Position numbers and translations under genes: made by a program. Shown one piece after another: positions 42,871-50,272 of a stretch of DNA of 64,000 nt; position 1 is the first letter of the stretch; the number at the start of each line of letters is the position of its first letter. This DNA comes from Bdellovibrio sp047344985 (GTDB taxonomy: Bacteria > Bdellovibrionota > Bdellovibrionia > Bdellovibrionales > Bdellovibrionaceae). The notes beneath the pieces are model-generated. The model was not told the DNA's origin. It made no database searches and was given only the letters and a program-made list of their open reading frames with translations. Where the stretch lies: the NCBI RefSeq assembly GCF_047344985.1, contig NZ_CP178861.1, positions 2,604,001 to 2,668,000 of the forward strand. The letters run 5' to 3'.

Positions 42871-45576
42871 GTGAACAATAGTGGCATCAATCGTGCGAAC
42901 CTAGAGTACATCGAACAGCTCTATGCAGATTTCAAAACCAATCCGGACTCTTTGGCTCCAGAATGGAAAAGTTTTTTTGAGGGAGTTGAATTTGCCCAAG
43001 ATGGTAAATTCGGAATGTCCGACAAAGAGCTTTCTGTTTTTCAATTGATTCAAGCTTACAGAGCCGATGGTCACACGGAAGCCAACCTCAATCCTCTTTA
43101 CGCTCCTCAAGCCAGTGAATTGCTTGCCTTGAAACGTTTTGGTTTGAGTGAAAAAGATTTGAGCGCCAAATTCCAAGTGGGATCTTTGATCGGCAAACAA
43201 GGTGCGACTCTTTCTGATATCATCGCGCACCTTAAAAAAACTTATTGTGGAACGATTTCTTTGCAAGCGTCTGATGCGACTCCCAAAGAGTACCAATGGT
43301 TGCAACAAGAATTTGAAGGCAATGGCTTTAAACTTTCTTTGGATGACAAGAAAAATGCTCTGCAATCTTTGACGAAGGCAGAGTCTTTGGAAAAATTCAT
43401 CCACACTCGTTACGTGGGAACAAAGCGTTTCTCTGTAGAAGGTGCGGATTCTTTCTTGCCGATGATGGAAGCTCTTGTGAACAAGGGTATAGGCATGAAC
43501 GTGAAAGAAGTGTTCGTCGGTATGGCCCACCGTGGTCGCGTGAACCTTCTTGTGAATTTCTTTGGCAAAGGTGAAGAGTACGTTTTTGGTGACTTCAACG
43601 GTCCTTTGCAATTGGAATCTCCAGTTGAAGATTTCGATAACGACGTAAAATACCACTTGGGCTATGTCACTGAAAAGAAAACAGCGGCAGGTTCTTGCAA
43701 AGTGACGATGGCTTACAACCCTTCTCACCTTGAAACTGTGAACGCGGTGGCTGTCGGTATGGCTCGCGCCGCTCAAGACAAAATGGGTGATGAAACTCGC
43801 AAACAAGTTGTTCCTATTTTGATTCACGGTGATGCGGCGTTTGCAGGCCAAGGCATCGTACAAGAAGTTTTGCAAATGGCGGGAGTAAAACCTCACACTG
43901 TCGGCGGAACGATTCATCTTATCTTGGACAACCAAGTTGGTTTCACGACTAATGGTTTTGACACTCGCTCGACTCGTTACTCTTCTGATACCGCAAAGAT
44001 GACTTTCACACCGGTTCTTCATGTGAACGGTGATGATGTTGAAAGCTGCGTGCGTGCGATGGATATCGCTCTTCGTTACCGTCAAGAGTTTGGCAAAGAT
44101 GTTGTGATCAACATGATCTGCTATCGCAAATACGGTCACAACGAAGGCGACGAGCCTGCGTTCACTCAACCGCAAATGTATGAGCTGATCAAAGCTCACG
44201 CGACAGTTCGCGAGCTTTACGCGAAGAAATTGGTTGCCGAAGGCAGCTTGGATCAAAAATTTATCGACGAACTTTACGCGAAAGCGATGGATCGTCTGCA
44301 GTCTATTTACGAAGAAACGAAAAAGAATCCTCCTAAGCTTAAAAACTTCAAGTTTGAAGGAAGCTGGAAAGGTCTTCGTAAAGCGACAGATGCTGACTTT
44401 GAAAAAACAGCGGACACAACATTCGATCTAGCGACGTTGAAAAAGATCGGCGAAAAAATCGGTTCTTTCCCTGAAGGTTTCACTCCGCATCCAAAATTGA
44501 TCAAACTTCTTGAGACACGCAAAGCGATGGGTGCCGGGAAAGAGATGATCGACTGGGGTATGGGTGAACTTCTTGCTTACGGCTCTTTGCTTCATGAAGG
44601 CACCAGTGTTCGTTTGACAGGTGAAGACTGCGTTCGCGGTACGTTCACTCACCGTCACGCGGGTATGTATGATTTCAAAACGAACAAAGCTTACTTCCCT
44701 CTTGCGGATTTAAATCCAAAAGCGAAATTGCTTGTGGCGGAAAGTATTCTTTCTGAGTACGGCGTTGTTGGTTACGAATACGGTTATTCTGTTCAAGATC
44801 CTCGCAGCCTTGTGATGTGGGAAGCGCAATTCGGTGACTTCGTGAATGGCGCGCAGATCGTGATCGATCAATACATCGCTGCTGGCGAAACGAAATGGCA
44901 ACAAATGAGCGGCCTTGTGATGCTTCTGCCTCACGGTTATGAAGGTCAAGGGCCTGAGCACTCTTCGGCACGTCTTGAAAGATTCTTGCAGTCAGGTGCG
45001 CAAAACAATATGCAAGTGTGCAACTTGACGACTCCGGCGCAAATCTATCACGCTCTTCGCCGTCAAATGCACAGAGACTTCCGTAAACCGTTGATCGTGA
45101 TGTCGCCAAAATCTTTGTTGCGTCATCCTCGCGCGGTTTCTTCGATTGAAGATCTTGCGAAAGGTCACTTCCAAGAAGTGATCGCTGACACTGTTGATAA
45201 ATCCAAAGTGGACACGGTTGTGTTCGTTTCTGGTAAACTTTATTACGAGCTTCTTGAGGAAAGAGAAAAAACGAAGAAGGACAATATCGCCCTTGTTCGC
45301 CTTGAGCAGCTTTATCCGTTCCCTGCAAAACAAGTGACTGAAGTTTTGAAGTCTTATCCTAAGGCGAAAACTTTGATCTGGGCACAGGAAGAACCTAAGA
45401 ACATGGGTGCTTTCCAAAGCGTTTACTTCAAGTTTGTCGACGTGGTGTCTAAAGCAGGTTTGAAGTTGGGATTTGAATATGTGGGCCGTCCTGAGAGATC
45501 TTCTCCAGCGACAGGATCTATCCACAGACACAAAATCGAACAAGCGGAAATTGTTAAATCTATTTTTGGCGCTTAG
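42871..45576 (+). CDS. sucA: 2-oxoglutarate dehydrogenase E1 component
   Basis: The thiamine-diphosphate-dependent decarboxylase of the citric-acid-cycle complex, passing a succinyl group to the lipoyl arm of SucB. About 901 residues. GTG 42871 is preferred because GAGG lies 6 bases upstream; the frame also opens at GTG 42859. Motifs: N-terminal E2-binding helix (NLEYIEQLYADFKTNP); GMAHRGRVNLLVN; the ThDP motif HGDAAFAGQG ... DNQVGFTT; CYRKYGHNEGDEP; TGEDCVRGTFTHRHA; and LPHGYEGQGPEHSSAR. All family hallmarks are intact. sucB starts 21 bases after the stop. Confidence 0.97.
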   Translation: MNNSGINRANLEYIEQLYADFKTNPDSLAPEWKSFFEGVEFAQDGKFGMSDKELSVFQLIQAYRADGHTEANLNPLYAPQASELLALKRFGLSEKDLSAKFQVGSLIGKQGATLSDIIAHLKKTYCGTISLQASDATPKEYQWLQQEFEGNGFKLSLDDKKNALQSLTKAESLEKFIHTRYVGTKRFSVEGADSFLPMMEALVNKGIGMNVKEVFVGMAHRGRVNLLVNFFGKGEEYVFGDFNGPLQLESPVEDFDNDVKYHLGYVTEKKTAAGSCKVTMAYNPSHLETVNAVAVGMARAAQDKMGDETRKQVVPILIHGDAAFAGQGIVQEVLQMAGVKPHTVGGTIHLILDNQVGFTTNGFDTRSTRYSSDTAKMTFTPVLHVNGDDVESCVRAMDIALRYRQEFGKDVVINMICYRKYGHNEGDEPAFTQPQMYELIKAHATVRELYAKKLVAEGSLDQKFIDELYAKAMDRLQSIYEETKKNPPKLKNFKFEGSWKGLRKATDADFEKTADTTFDLATLKKIGEKIGSFPEGFTPHPKLIKLLETRKAMGAGKEMIDWGMGELLAYGSLLHEGTSVRLTGEDCVRGTFTHRHAGMYDFKTNKAYFPLADLNPKAKLLVAESILSEYGVVGYEYGYSVQDPRSLVMWEAQFGDFVNGAQIVIDQYIAAGETKWQQMSGLVMLLPHGYEGQGPEHSSARLERFLQSGAQNNMQVCNLTTPAQIYHALRRQMHRDFRKPLIVMSPKSLLRHPRAVSSIEDLAKGHFQEVIADTVDKSKVDTVVFVSGKLYYELLEEREKTKKDNIALVRLEQLYPFPAKQVTEVLKSYPKAKTLIWAQEEPKNMGAFQSVYFKFVDVVSKAGLKLGFEYVGRPERSSPATGSIHRHKIEQAEIVKSIFGA

Positions 45577-45597
45577 GTGCTAGATTAAGGACGTTGC

Positions 45598-46854
45598 ATG
45601 AAACAAGAGATTAAAGTTCCCGCGGTTGGGGAATCCATCACAGAAGCAACCATCGGCAGCTGGACAAAAAAATCCGGCGAGTTCGTAAAGCGCAATGAAG
45701 TTTTAATGCTTCTTGAAACTGACAAAGCCAGCGTTGAAGTAGTTGCTGAAAACGACGGTGTTTTGACTATTCTTCCGGGTAACGAAGCAGGTGCGGTTGT
45801 TAAGATCGGCGCTACTGTTGCTACTTTGGATACGGCGGCGTCAGCCGGCAGTGCTGAAGCCGGTAAGCCGGCGCAAGCTGAAGCAGCACCAGCTCCTTCA
45901 CAACCTGCTCCTCAAGCCGCAGCGAAAACAGATGCTTCTCAACATCTATCCCCTGCAGTTCAAAGAATTGTGACTGAAAAAGGTTTGGATACATCCAACA
46001 TTCAAGGCACTGGTAAAGACGGTCGCTTAACTAAAGGCGACGTATTAGAAGCTCAACCTTCTGCGAAAGCTCCAGCGGCGGCTCCTGCGAAAGCAGCACC
46101 AGCTCCACAAGTTTCTGCAGCAGAAGTGATGGCCGCTCGCGGTCCTTCAAAACAAGGCGATAAAAAAGTTGTTCCAATGACAACGATCCGCAAACGTATT
46201 GCGGAAAAATTAAAAGAAGCACAAAACACAGCCGCTCTTTTGACGACTTTCAATGAAATCGACATGAGCAAAGTGATGGAGCTTCGTTCAAAATACAAAG
46301 ACAAGTTCAAAGAAAAATACGGCTTGAACTTGGGCTTTAACGGTTTCTTCGTGAAGGCTTCTGTGGAAGCTTTGAAAGCGTTCCCTGCGGTGAATGCTTT
46401 GATCACAGGAACTGATATTGAGTACCACAACTACTATAACATCGGTATCGCGGTATCGACTGAAAAAGGCTTGATGGTTCCGGTCGTTAAAGATGCAGAT
46501 ATGCTTTCTTTGGCAGGAATTGAAATGGCTGTTCGTGACTTGGCTTTGAAAGGCCGTGACGGAAAAATCACTCCGAATGATTTAAGTGGTGGAACATTCT
46601 CTATCACGAACGGTGGTGTGTTCGGTTCACTTCTTTCAACTCCAATCTTGAACTATCCGCAATCTGCTATCCTGGGTCTTCACAAAATCCAAGATCGTCC
46701 GGTAGCGATTGACGGCAAAGTTGAGATTCGTCCCATGATGTATGTAGCATTGACGTACGATCACAGAATCATCGACGGTAAAGAAGCCGTCAGTTTCTTA
46801 GTAAAAATTAAGGAACTTGTTGAAGATCCTGAGCGATTATTACTTGAAGTTTAA
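45598..46854 (+). CDS. sucB: 2-oxoglutarate dehydrogenase E2, dihydrolipoyl succinyltransferase
   Basis: Core of the complex: takes the succinyl group from E1 and gives it to CoA. The 418 residues comprise a lipoyl domain (1-76) with the modified Lys43 in LLETDKASVEV; an Ala/Pro-rich linker; the E3/E1-binding domain near 120-155 (LSPAVQRIVTEKGLD, GTGKDGRLTKGDVL); a second Ala/Pro linker; and the catalytic domain from about 190 with FNEIDMSKVMELR and DHRIIDGKEAV at the end (catalytic His and Asp). This is a SucB-type one-lipoyl enzyme. Followed by a strong terminator; lpd is further downstream as a separate unit. Confidence 0.97.
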   Translation: MKQEIKVPAVGESITEATIGSWTKKSGEFVKRNEVLMLLETDKASVEVVAENDGVLTILPGNEAGAVVKIGATVATLDTAASAGSAEAGKPAQAEAAPAPSQPAPQAAAKTDASQHLSPAVQRIVTEKGLDTSNIQGTGKDGRLTKGDVLEAQPSAKAPAAAPAKAAPAPQVSAAEVMAARGPSKQGDKKVVPMTTIRKRIAEKLKEAQNTAALLTTFNEIDMSKVMELRSKYKDKFKEKYGLNLGFNGFFVKASVEALKAFPAVNALITGTDIEYHNYYNIGIAVSTEKGLMVPVVKDADMLSLAGIEMAVRDLALKGRDGKITPNDLSGGTFSITNGGVFGSLLSTPILNYPQSAILGLHKIQDRPVAIDGKVEIRPMMYVALTYDHRIIDGKEAVSFLVKIKELVEDPERLLLEV

Positions 46855-46860
46855 TTCCCT

Positions 46861-46891
46861 AAAAGGCCCGTTTTGAGACGGGCCTTTTTTT
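46861..46891 (+). terminator. Rho-independent terminator after sucB
   Basis: Stem AAAAGGCCCGT/ACGGGCCTTTT with loop TTTGAG and a run of seven T. Confidence 0.92.
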
Positions 46892-47089
46892 ATAATTAGG
46901 ATAGCGCCAACTTTCCCAATACTCCCCCACACTTAAAGTCATTCAATGGATCCCACACTCCAAAAAATCTGAGTGCGTGCTCTAGTGTTCGATCTGCGAT
47001 CGGAAACTTTATTTCTGTCCACGCGTTAACTCGTTTAGAAAAAATCCGATGAAGTCTTTACTACGTTCATAACCAATAGGGGGACTTTA

Positions 47090-47482
47090 ATGAACAAAAC
47101 TAAGAATTGGGAATACTATGGCTATCATTTCAAATCTTATTTCAAACCTGTAGGCCATGGTTACGAAGTGGGTTTCACTTTTGAAGGTAAGCCGCTTTTC
47201 GTAGGCAACTTCGTTCATAAAAAAGAAGCGACAGAGTGGTGGCGTTCTTTCAATCAAGAGATTCCTTATTTCTTCAATAAGTATGATTTCCCGGTAAATG
47301 GTCCTCACCAATGGATGACGAAGTTCTTCACGAACTACATGTACACTTGCTACTATGCGTGGCTTGATAAGAAATTTAATAAGTACACGAAAGAGTACAC
47401 AAAGGCCTGCAAGACCGATGTGAAATTCTACAAAAAGATGCAGCCTGTTTGGAAAAAACGCGCTGAAAAAAGAGCGGCTTAA
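47090..47482 (+). CDS. Aromatic-rich protein of unknown function
   Basis: A 130-residue basic protein in which about a quarter of residues are Tyr, Phe or Trp (34 of 130), for example NWEYYGYHFKSYFKP, EWWRSFNQ and TNYMYTCYYAWLDKKF. No signal peptide or transmembrane segment; C-terminus Lys/Arg/Ala-rich. I recognise no family. It has its own SD (AGGGGG, 8 bases upstream) and its own terminator. It lies between sucB and lpd, so it is a separate unit inserted in an otherwise standard gene order. A possible FliA-like -10 (TCCGATGA near 47047) lies upstream but lacks a good -35. Biased codons suggest good expression. Confidence 0.7.
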   Translation: MNKTKNWEYYGYHFKSYFKPVGHGYEVGFTFEGKPLFVGNFVHKKEATEWWRSFNQEIPYFFNKYDFPVNGPHQWMTKFFTNYMYTCYYAWLDKKFNKYTKEYTKACKTDVKFYKKMQPVWKKRAEKRAA

Positions 47483-47503
47483 GAATAAAGCTCTCGTTCT
47501 TAG

Positions 47504-47534
47504 AACCCCTGAAAGACCTTCAGGGGTTTTTCTT
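47504..47534 (+). terminator. Rho-independent terminator after the aromatic-rich gene
   Basis: Stem AACCCCTGAA/TTCAGGGGTT with loop AGACC and tail TTTCTTT. Confidence 0.9.
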
Positions 47535-47654
47535 TGCCTGACCTCCCGTCTAGACAAGCCTGCTCGCACCTTAATGCGAAGCTTCCTACGTGACCAAACA
47601 TGCTAAGATAACGTATAAATTCTGGTGTATCCATTCTCTACAAAGGACGCTTCT

Positions 47655-49064
47655 ATGGCTGATACTCAATTTGATGTGATTGTAATTGGTTCTGGTCCCG
47701 GCGGTTATGTTGGGGCAATTCGCGCAGCTCAACTCGGACTTAAAACAGCAGTGATCGAAAAAGACAAAACTTTCGGTGGCACATGCTTGAATGTGGGCTG
47801 TATTCCTTCAAAAGCGCTTTTGGAAAGTTCTGAGCACTTTGTAGCTGCTCAACACGACTTTGCAGCTCACGGTGTGAAAGTGGCAAAGGTGGAGTTGGAT
47901 CTTCCAACAATGATGTCTCGCAAAGACAAGGTTGTGAAACAAAATACCGAAGGTATTGCGTTCCTTTTTAAGAAAAACAAGATCACTCCATTCACGGGAA
48001 TGGGAAAAATTGTTGGTGCTGGCAAAGTTGAAGTGAAAGCCGAAGATGGCACAACGCAAGTTCTCACAACAAAGAACATCGTGATCGCGACAGGCTCTGC
48101 TCCCGTCGAACTTCCGTTCTTGAAATTCGATGAAAAGCGCATTGTTTCTAACACCGGAGCCTTGGCTCTTTCGCAACTTCCAAAATCCATGATCGTTGTG
48201 GGTGGTGGTGTGATCGGTCTTGAATTGGGTTCTGTGTGGCAACGTCTTGGAACGAAAGTCACAGTGATCGAGTACACAAATCGTCTTGGCGGTCCTATGG
48301 ATCAAGACTGCATGAATGTGCTTAAGAAGAACCTTGAAAAAGAAGGCATGACGATCCTCACTTCTACGAAAGTGACAGGCTCTAAAACTTTGAATGACGG
48401 CGTTGAAGTCACTTACGAATCTTTGACGGATGGAAAAGCGACTTCTTTGAAGACAGATGTCGTTCTTGTAGCGACAGGCCGTAAGCCATTCACAAATGGC
48501 GTGGGCTGCGAAGAGATGGGCATTCAAAAAGATCCTCAAGGTCGCATCATCGTCGATGCCCACTATCAAACAAATGTTCCTGGTATTTTCGCCATCGGTG
48601 ACGTTATCACAGGACCTATGCTTGCGCACAAAGCGGAAGAAGAAGGTGTTGCGGTCGCGGAAATGATCGCAGGTAAAGCGGGACACGTGAACTACAACAC
48701 CGTTCCAGGGGTGATCTACACTCATCCAGAAATCGCTTCTGTGGGTATCACGGAAGAACAAGCCAAAGAAAAAGGTCTTGAGATCAACGTGGGTAAATTC
48801 CCGTTCTTAGCGAATGGTCGCGCCAGAGCAAAAGGTTTCACAGAAGGTTTTGTGAAAATCATCGCGGATAAAAAAACAGACCGCATCTTGGGTGCTCACA
48901 TGGTGGGACCTGGTGTTTCTGAGTTGATCCACGAAGTGATCGTGTGCATGGAATTCGGCGGCAGCAGCGAAGACCTTGCAAGATCTTTCCACGCGCATCC
49001 CACTCTCAGTGAGGTTGTTCGCGAAGCGGCTTTGGCTGTTGAAAAACGTCAAAGACAGATGTAA
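47655..49064 (+). CDS. lpdA: Dihydrolipoyl dehydrogenase (E3)
   Basis: Flavoprotein that reoxidises the lipoyl arm and passes electrons to NAD. About 469 residues from ATG 47655, chosen because AAAGGA lies 8 bases upstream and MADTQFDVIVIGSGPGGYVG fits the family; the frame opens earlier at GTG 47625. Seen: FAD-binding GSGPGGYVGAIRAAQ; redox pair GGTCLNVGCIPSK; NAD-binding VVGGGVIGLELGSVW; FAD site FAIGDVITGPMLAHKAEEEG; and the C-terminal active-site His-Glu in HAHPTLSEVV. It probably serves both the 2-oxoglutarate and pyruvate complexes. Confidence 0.97.
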   Translation: MADTQFDVIVIGSGPGGYVGAIRAAQLGLKTAVIEKDKTFGGTCLNVGCIPSKALLESSEHFVAAQHDFAAHGVKVAKVELDLPTMMSRKDKVVKQNTEGIAFLFKKNKITPFTGMGKIVGAGKVEVKAEDGTTQVLTTKNIVIATGSAPVELPFLKFDEKRIVSNTGALALSQLPKSMIVVGGGVIGLELGSVWQRLGTKVTVIEYTNRLGGPMDQDCMNVLKKNLEKEGMTILTSTKVTGSKTLNDGVEVTYESLTDGKATSLKTDVVLVATGRKPFTNGVGCEEMGIQKDPQGRIIVDAHYQTNVPGIFAIGDVITGPMLAHKAEEEGVAVAEMIAGKAGHVNYNTVPGVIYTHPEIASVGITEEQAKEKGLEINVGKFPFLANGRARAKGFTEGFVKIIADKKTDRILGAHMVGPGVSELIHEVIVCMEFGGSSEDLARSFHAHPTLSEVVREAALAVEKRQRQM

Positions 49065-49085
49065 TTTTAAAAAACATTTTAAACG

Positions 49086-49119
49086 AAAAAGGCAGAGTTT
49101 TATCTCTGCCTTTTTTATT
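49086..49119. terminator. Bidirectional rho-independent terminator
   Basis: Stem AAAAAGGCAGAG/CTCTGCCTTTTTT with loop TTTTAT; T runs on both strands. It ends lpd and the convergent cupin gene. Confidence 0.9.
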
Positions 49120-49121
49120 TT

Positions 49122-49601
49122 CTAAGGACGTCGGATGAGGTTGTACTTATCTTGCACTCTTTCGATATCTTTTAAAGTCTGTTCGTAGTTCCCGACCTTA
49201 TCAGACTTACTCGCAATAAGAGGGATCATCTCTCTAAAAAACCCCTCAAAGCCACCTGGAGTGTAAATAATTAAGCATCTTGCCGTTTCAGCGCTGGGAT
49301 TGGCCCAACGAAAAAAGGTCCCGCGGGGAATAAAGACTGCATCGCCGACCTTACACTCCGTGATTTGTTCATTAAACATGAAATTCAAACGACCTTCTAA
49401 AACCCGGCAATACCAATCGGTGTCTTGATGCGCATGGAATTTGGGAGGTGATTGAAAATGTCCAGCAACGTCTCTTTCAACGAGAGAAAACTGCCCACCC
49501 GTCGCCTCTTTATCTATTTTGATTGTGATACGATCTGTGCCTAGCTGAAGAGTCTCCCCTTGAGCGTCTGAAATAGTGCGCGGTTGTGGCTGAGATCCCA
49601 T
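49122..49601 (-). CDS. Cupin-domain protein (quercetinase-like)
   Basis: A 159-residue single cupin. Motif 1 contains FHAHQDTDWYCRVLEGRLNFM with two His and a Glu-type position, and motif 2 GDAVFIPRGTFFRWANPS lacks the usual His (Phe-Arg-Trp instead). Metal binding may therefore be incomplete. The C-terminal helix (GFEGFFREMIPLIASKSD) is typical of quercetinase-like cupins. It is divergent from a MarR-family gene; both flank two palindromic operators. It is therefore probably regulated by that MarR protein and may handle a small aromatic or phenolic compound; substrate unproven. SD GGAGG lies 5 bases before the ATG. Confidence 0.82.
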   Translation of the reverse strand: MGSQPQPRTISDAQGETLQLGTDRITIKIDKEATGGQFSLVERDVAGHFQSPPKFHAHQDTDWYCRVLEGRLNFMFNEQITECKVGDAVFIPRGTFFRWANPSAETARCLIIYTPGGFEGFFREMIPLIASKSDKVGNYEQTLKDIERVQDKYNLIRRP

Positions 49602-49612
49602 AAAACCTCCAA

Positions 49613-49630
49613 TATCTTGACATCAAGATA
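49613..49630. promoter_or_regulatory. Palindromic operator 1 (MarR site)
   Basis: TATCTTGACATCAAGATA, palindromic apart from the centre, 12 bases from the cupin start codon. It shares the half-site ATCTTGA with operator 2, 27 bases away centre to centre. Confidence 0.75.
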
Positions 49631-49640
49631 TTTCGTATTT

Positions 49641-49656
49641 ATCTTGATATCAAGAT
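49641..49656. promoter_or_regulatory. Palindromic operator 2 (MarR site)
   Basis: ATCTTGATATCAAGAT is a perfect 16-base palindrome overlapping the ATG of the MarR gene, so binding should block its own expression. Confidence 0.8.
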
Positions 49657-50167
49657 GAAAGAACAAAAAGGCTCAAATCAAGATTATGTCGACGTTTTTT
49701 TACAAGAATGGGAAAGCCAAAGCGGGCAGGTTCGTTATTCTGACCCCGCCACAGCCTTTTTATTTCGCACTTTGCGCCTGTCGGCTCTTTTAGAGGCACG
49801 CCTTTCATCTCTTTGCGCCAAGCACGGCATCACCGCCTCACAGTTTCAAACTCTCGCAGCTTTACGCCGCCTTTCCCCACAACCACTGACGGCCGCTCAA
49901 GTGATGAAATACAGTGTTCTCACATCCGGCTCTGTGACCAGCATGATTGATCAATTACAAAAAAAGGGACTGGTTAAAAAACTCCAAGATGAAACAGACA
50001 AGAGAGCCGTGCGCATCACACTCACCCCTCGCGGAAAAGATTTAATAGAACCGATTTTAAAAGAAAGACTGAAAGAGCTGCAGAGCTTTGCAAAGAAGAT
50101 TTCTAAAAAAGAACAAGAGGCCGTATCAGAAGCCTTAAAGAAAATCTTGCTCTTCGAAGAAGACTAA
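49655..50167 (+). CDS. MarR-family transcriptional regulator
   Basis: A 170-residue DNA-binding protein of the winged-helix MarR family, acting as a dimer on palindromes. The N-terminal dimer helix (FLFRTLRLSALLEARLSSL), HTH (LTAAQVMKYSVLTSGSVTSM with recognition helix) and wing (KKLQDETDKRAVRITLTPRG, including the conserved D-RA/R motif DKRAVRI) are clear. The start codon overlaps a perfect 16-base palindrome, and there is no SD between operator and ATG. Strong translation is therefore unlikely and autorepression is expected. The effector is probably a small aromatic acid, as in most MarR proteins, but this cannot be read here. Confidence 0.92.
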   Translation: MKEQKGSNQDYVDVFLQEWESQSGQVRYSDPATAFLFRTLRLSALLEARLSSLCAKHGITASQFQTLAALRRLSPQPLTAAQVMKYSVLTSGSVTSMIDQLQKKGLVKKLQDETDKRAVRITLTPRGKDLIEPILKERLKELQSFAKKISKKEQEAVSEALKKILLFEED

Positions 50168-50237
50168 CGCCACATCGACTGCAAAGCCATTGTTCCAAAG
50201 CGAAACACGACCTGTGTCTCATGAGACATCCGTACGC

Positions 50238-50265
50238 TATAGTTTCTAGTATAAACACCCGATAC
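50238..50265 (+). promoter_or_regulatory. FliA-like promoter of the Asp-box propeller gene
   Basis: TATAGTTT (7/8) - 12 bases - CCCGATAC (6/8). The -10 ends 7 bases before the GTG at 50273, which has no SD; a leaderless mRNA is expected. Confidence 0.6.
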
Positions 50266-50272
50266 TGTAATT

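Noticed and set aside
42901..44256. Minus-strand open frame of about 450 codons inside sucA
   Set aside because: It is antisense to a certain gene; its His/Phe/Arg-rich composition is that of a reverse frame of biased codons. The same applies to long reverse frames inside lpd (47808-48761), ychF (19492-20052) and the 44.7-45.5 kb part of sucA.
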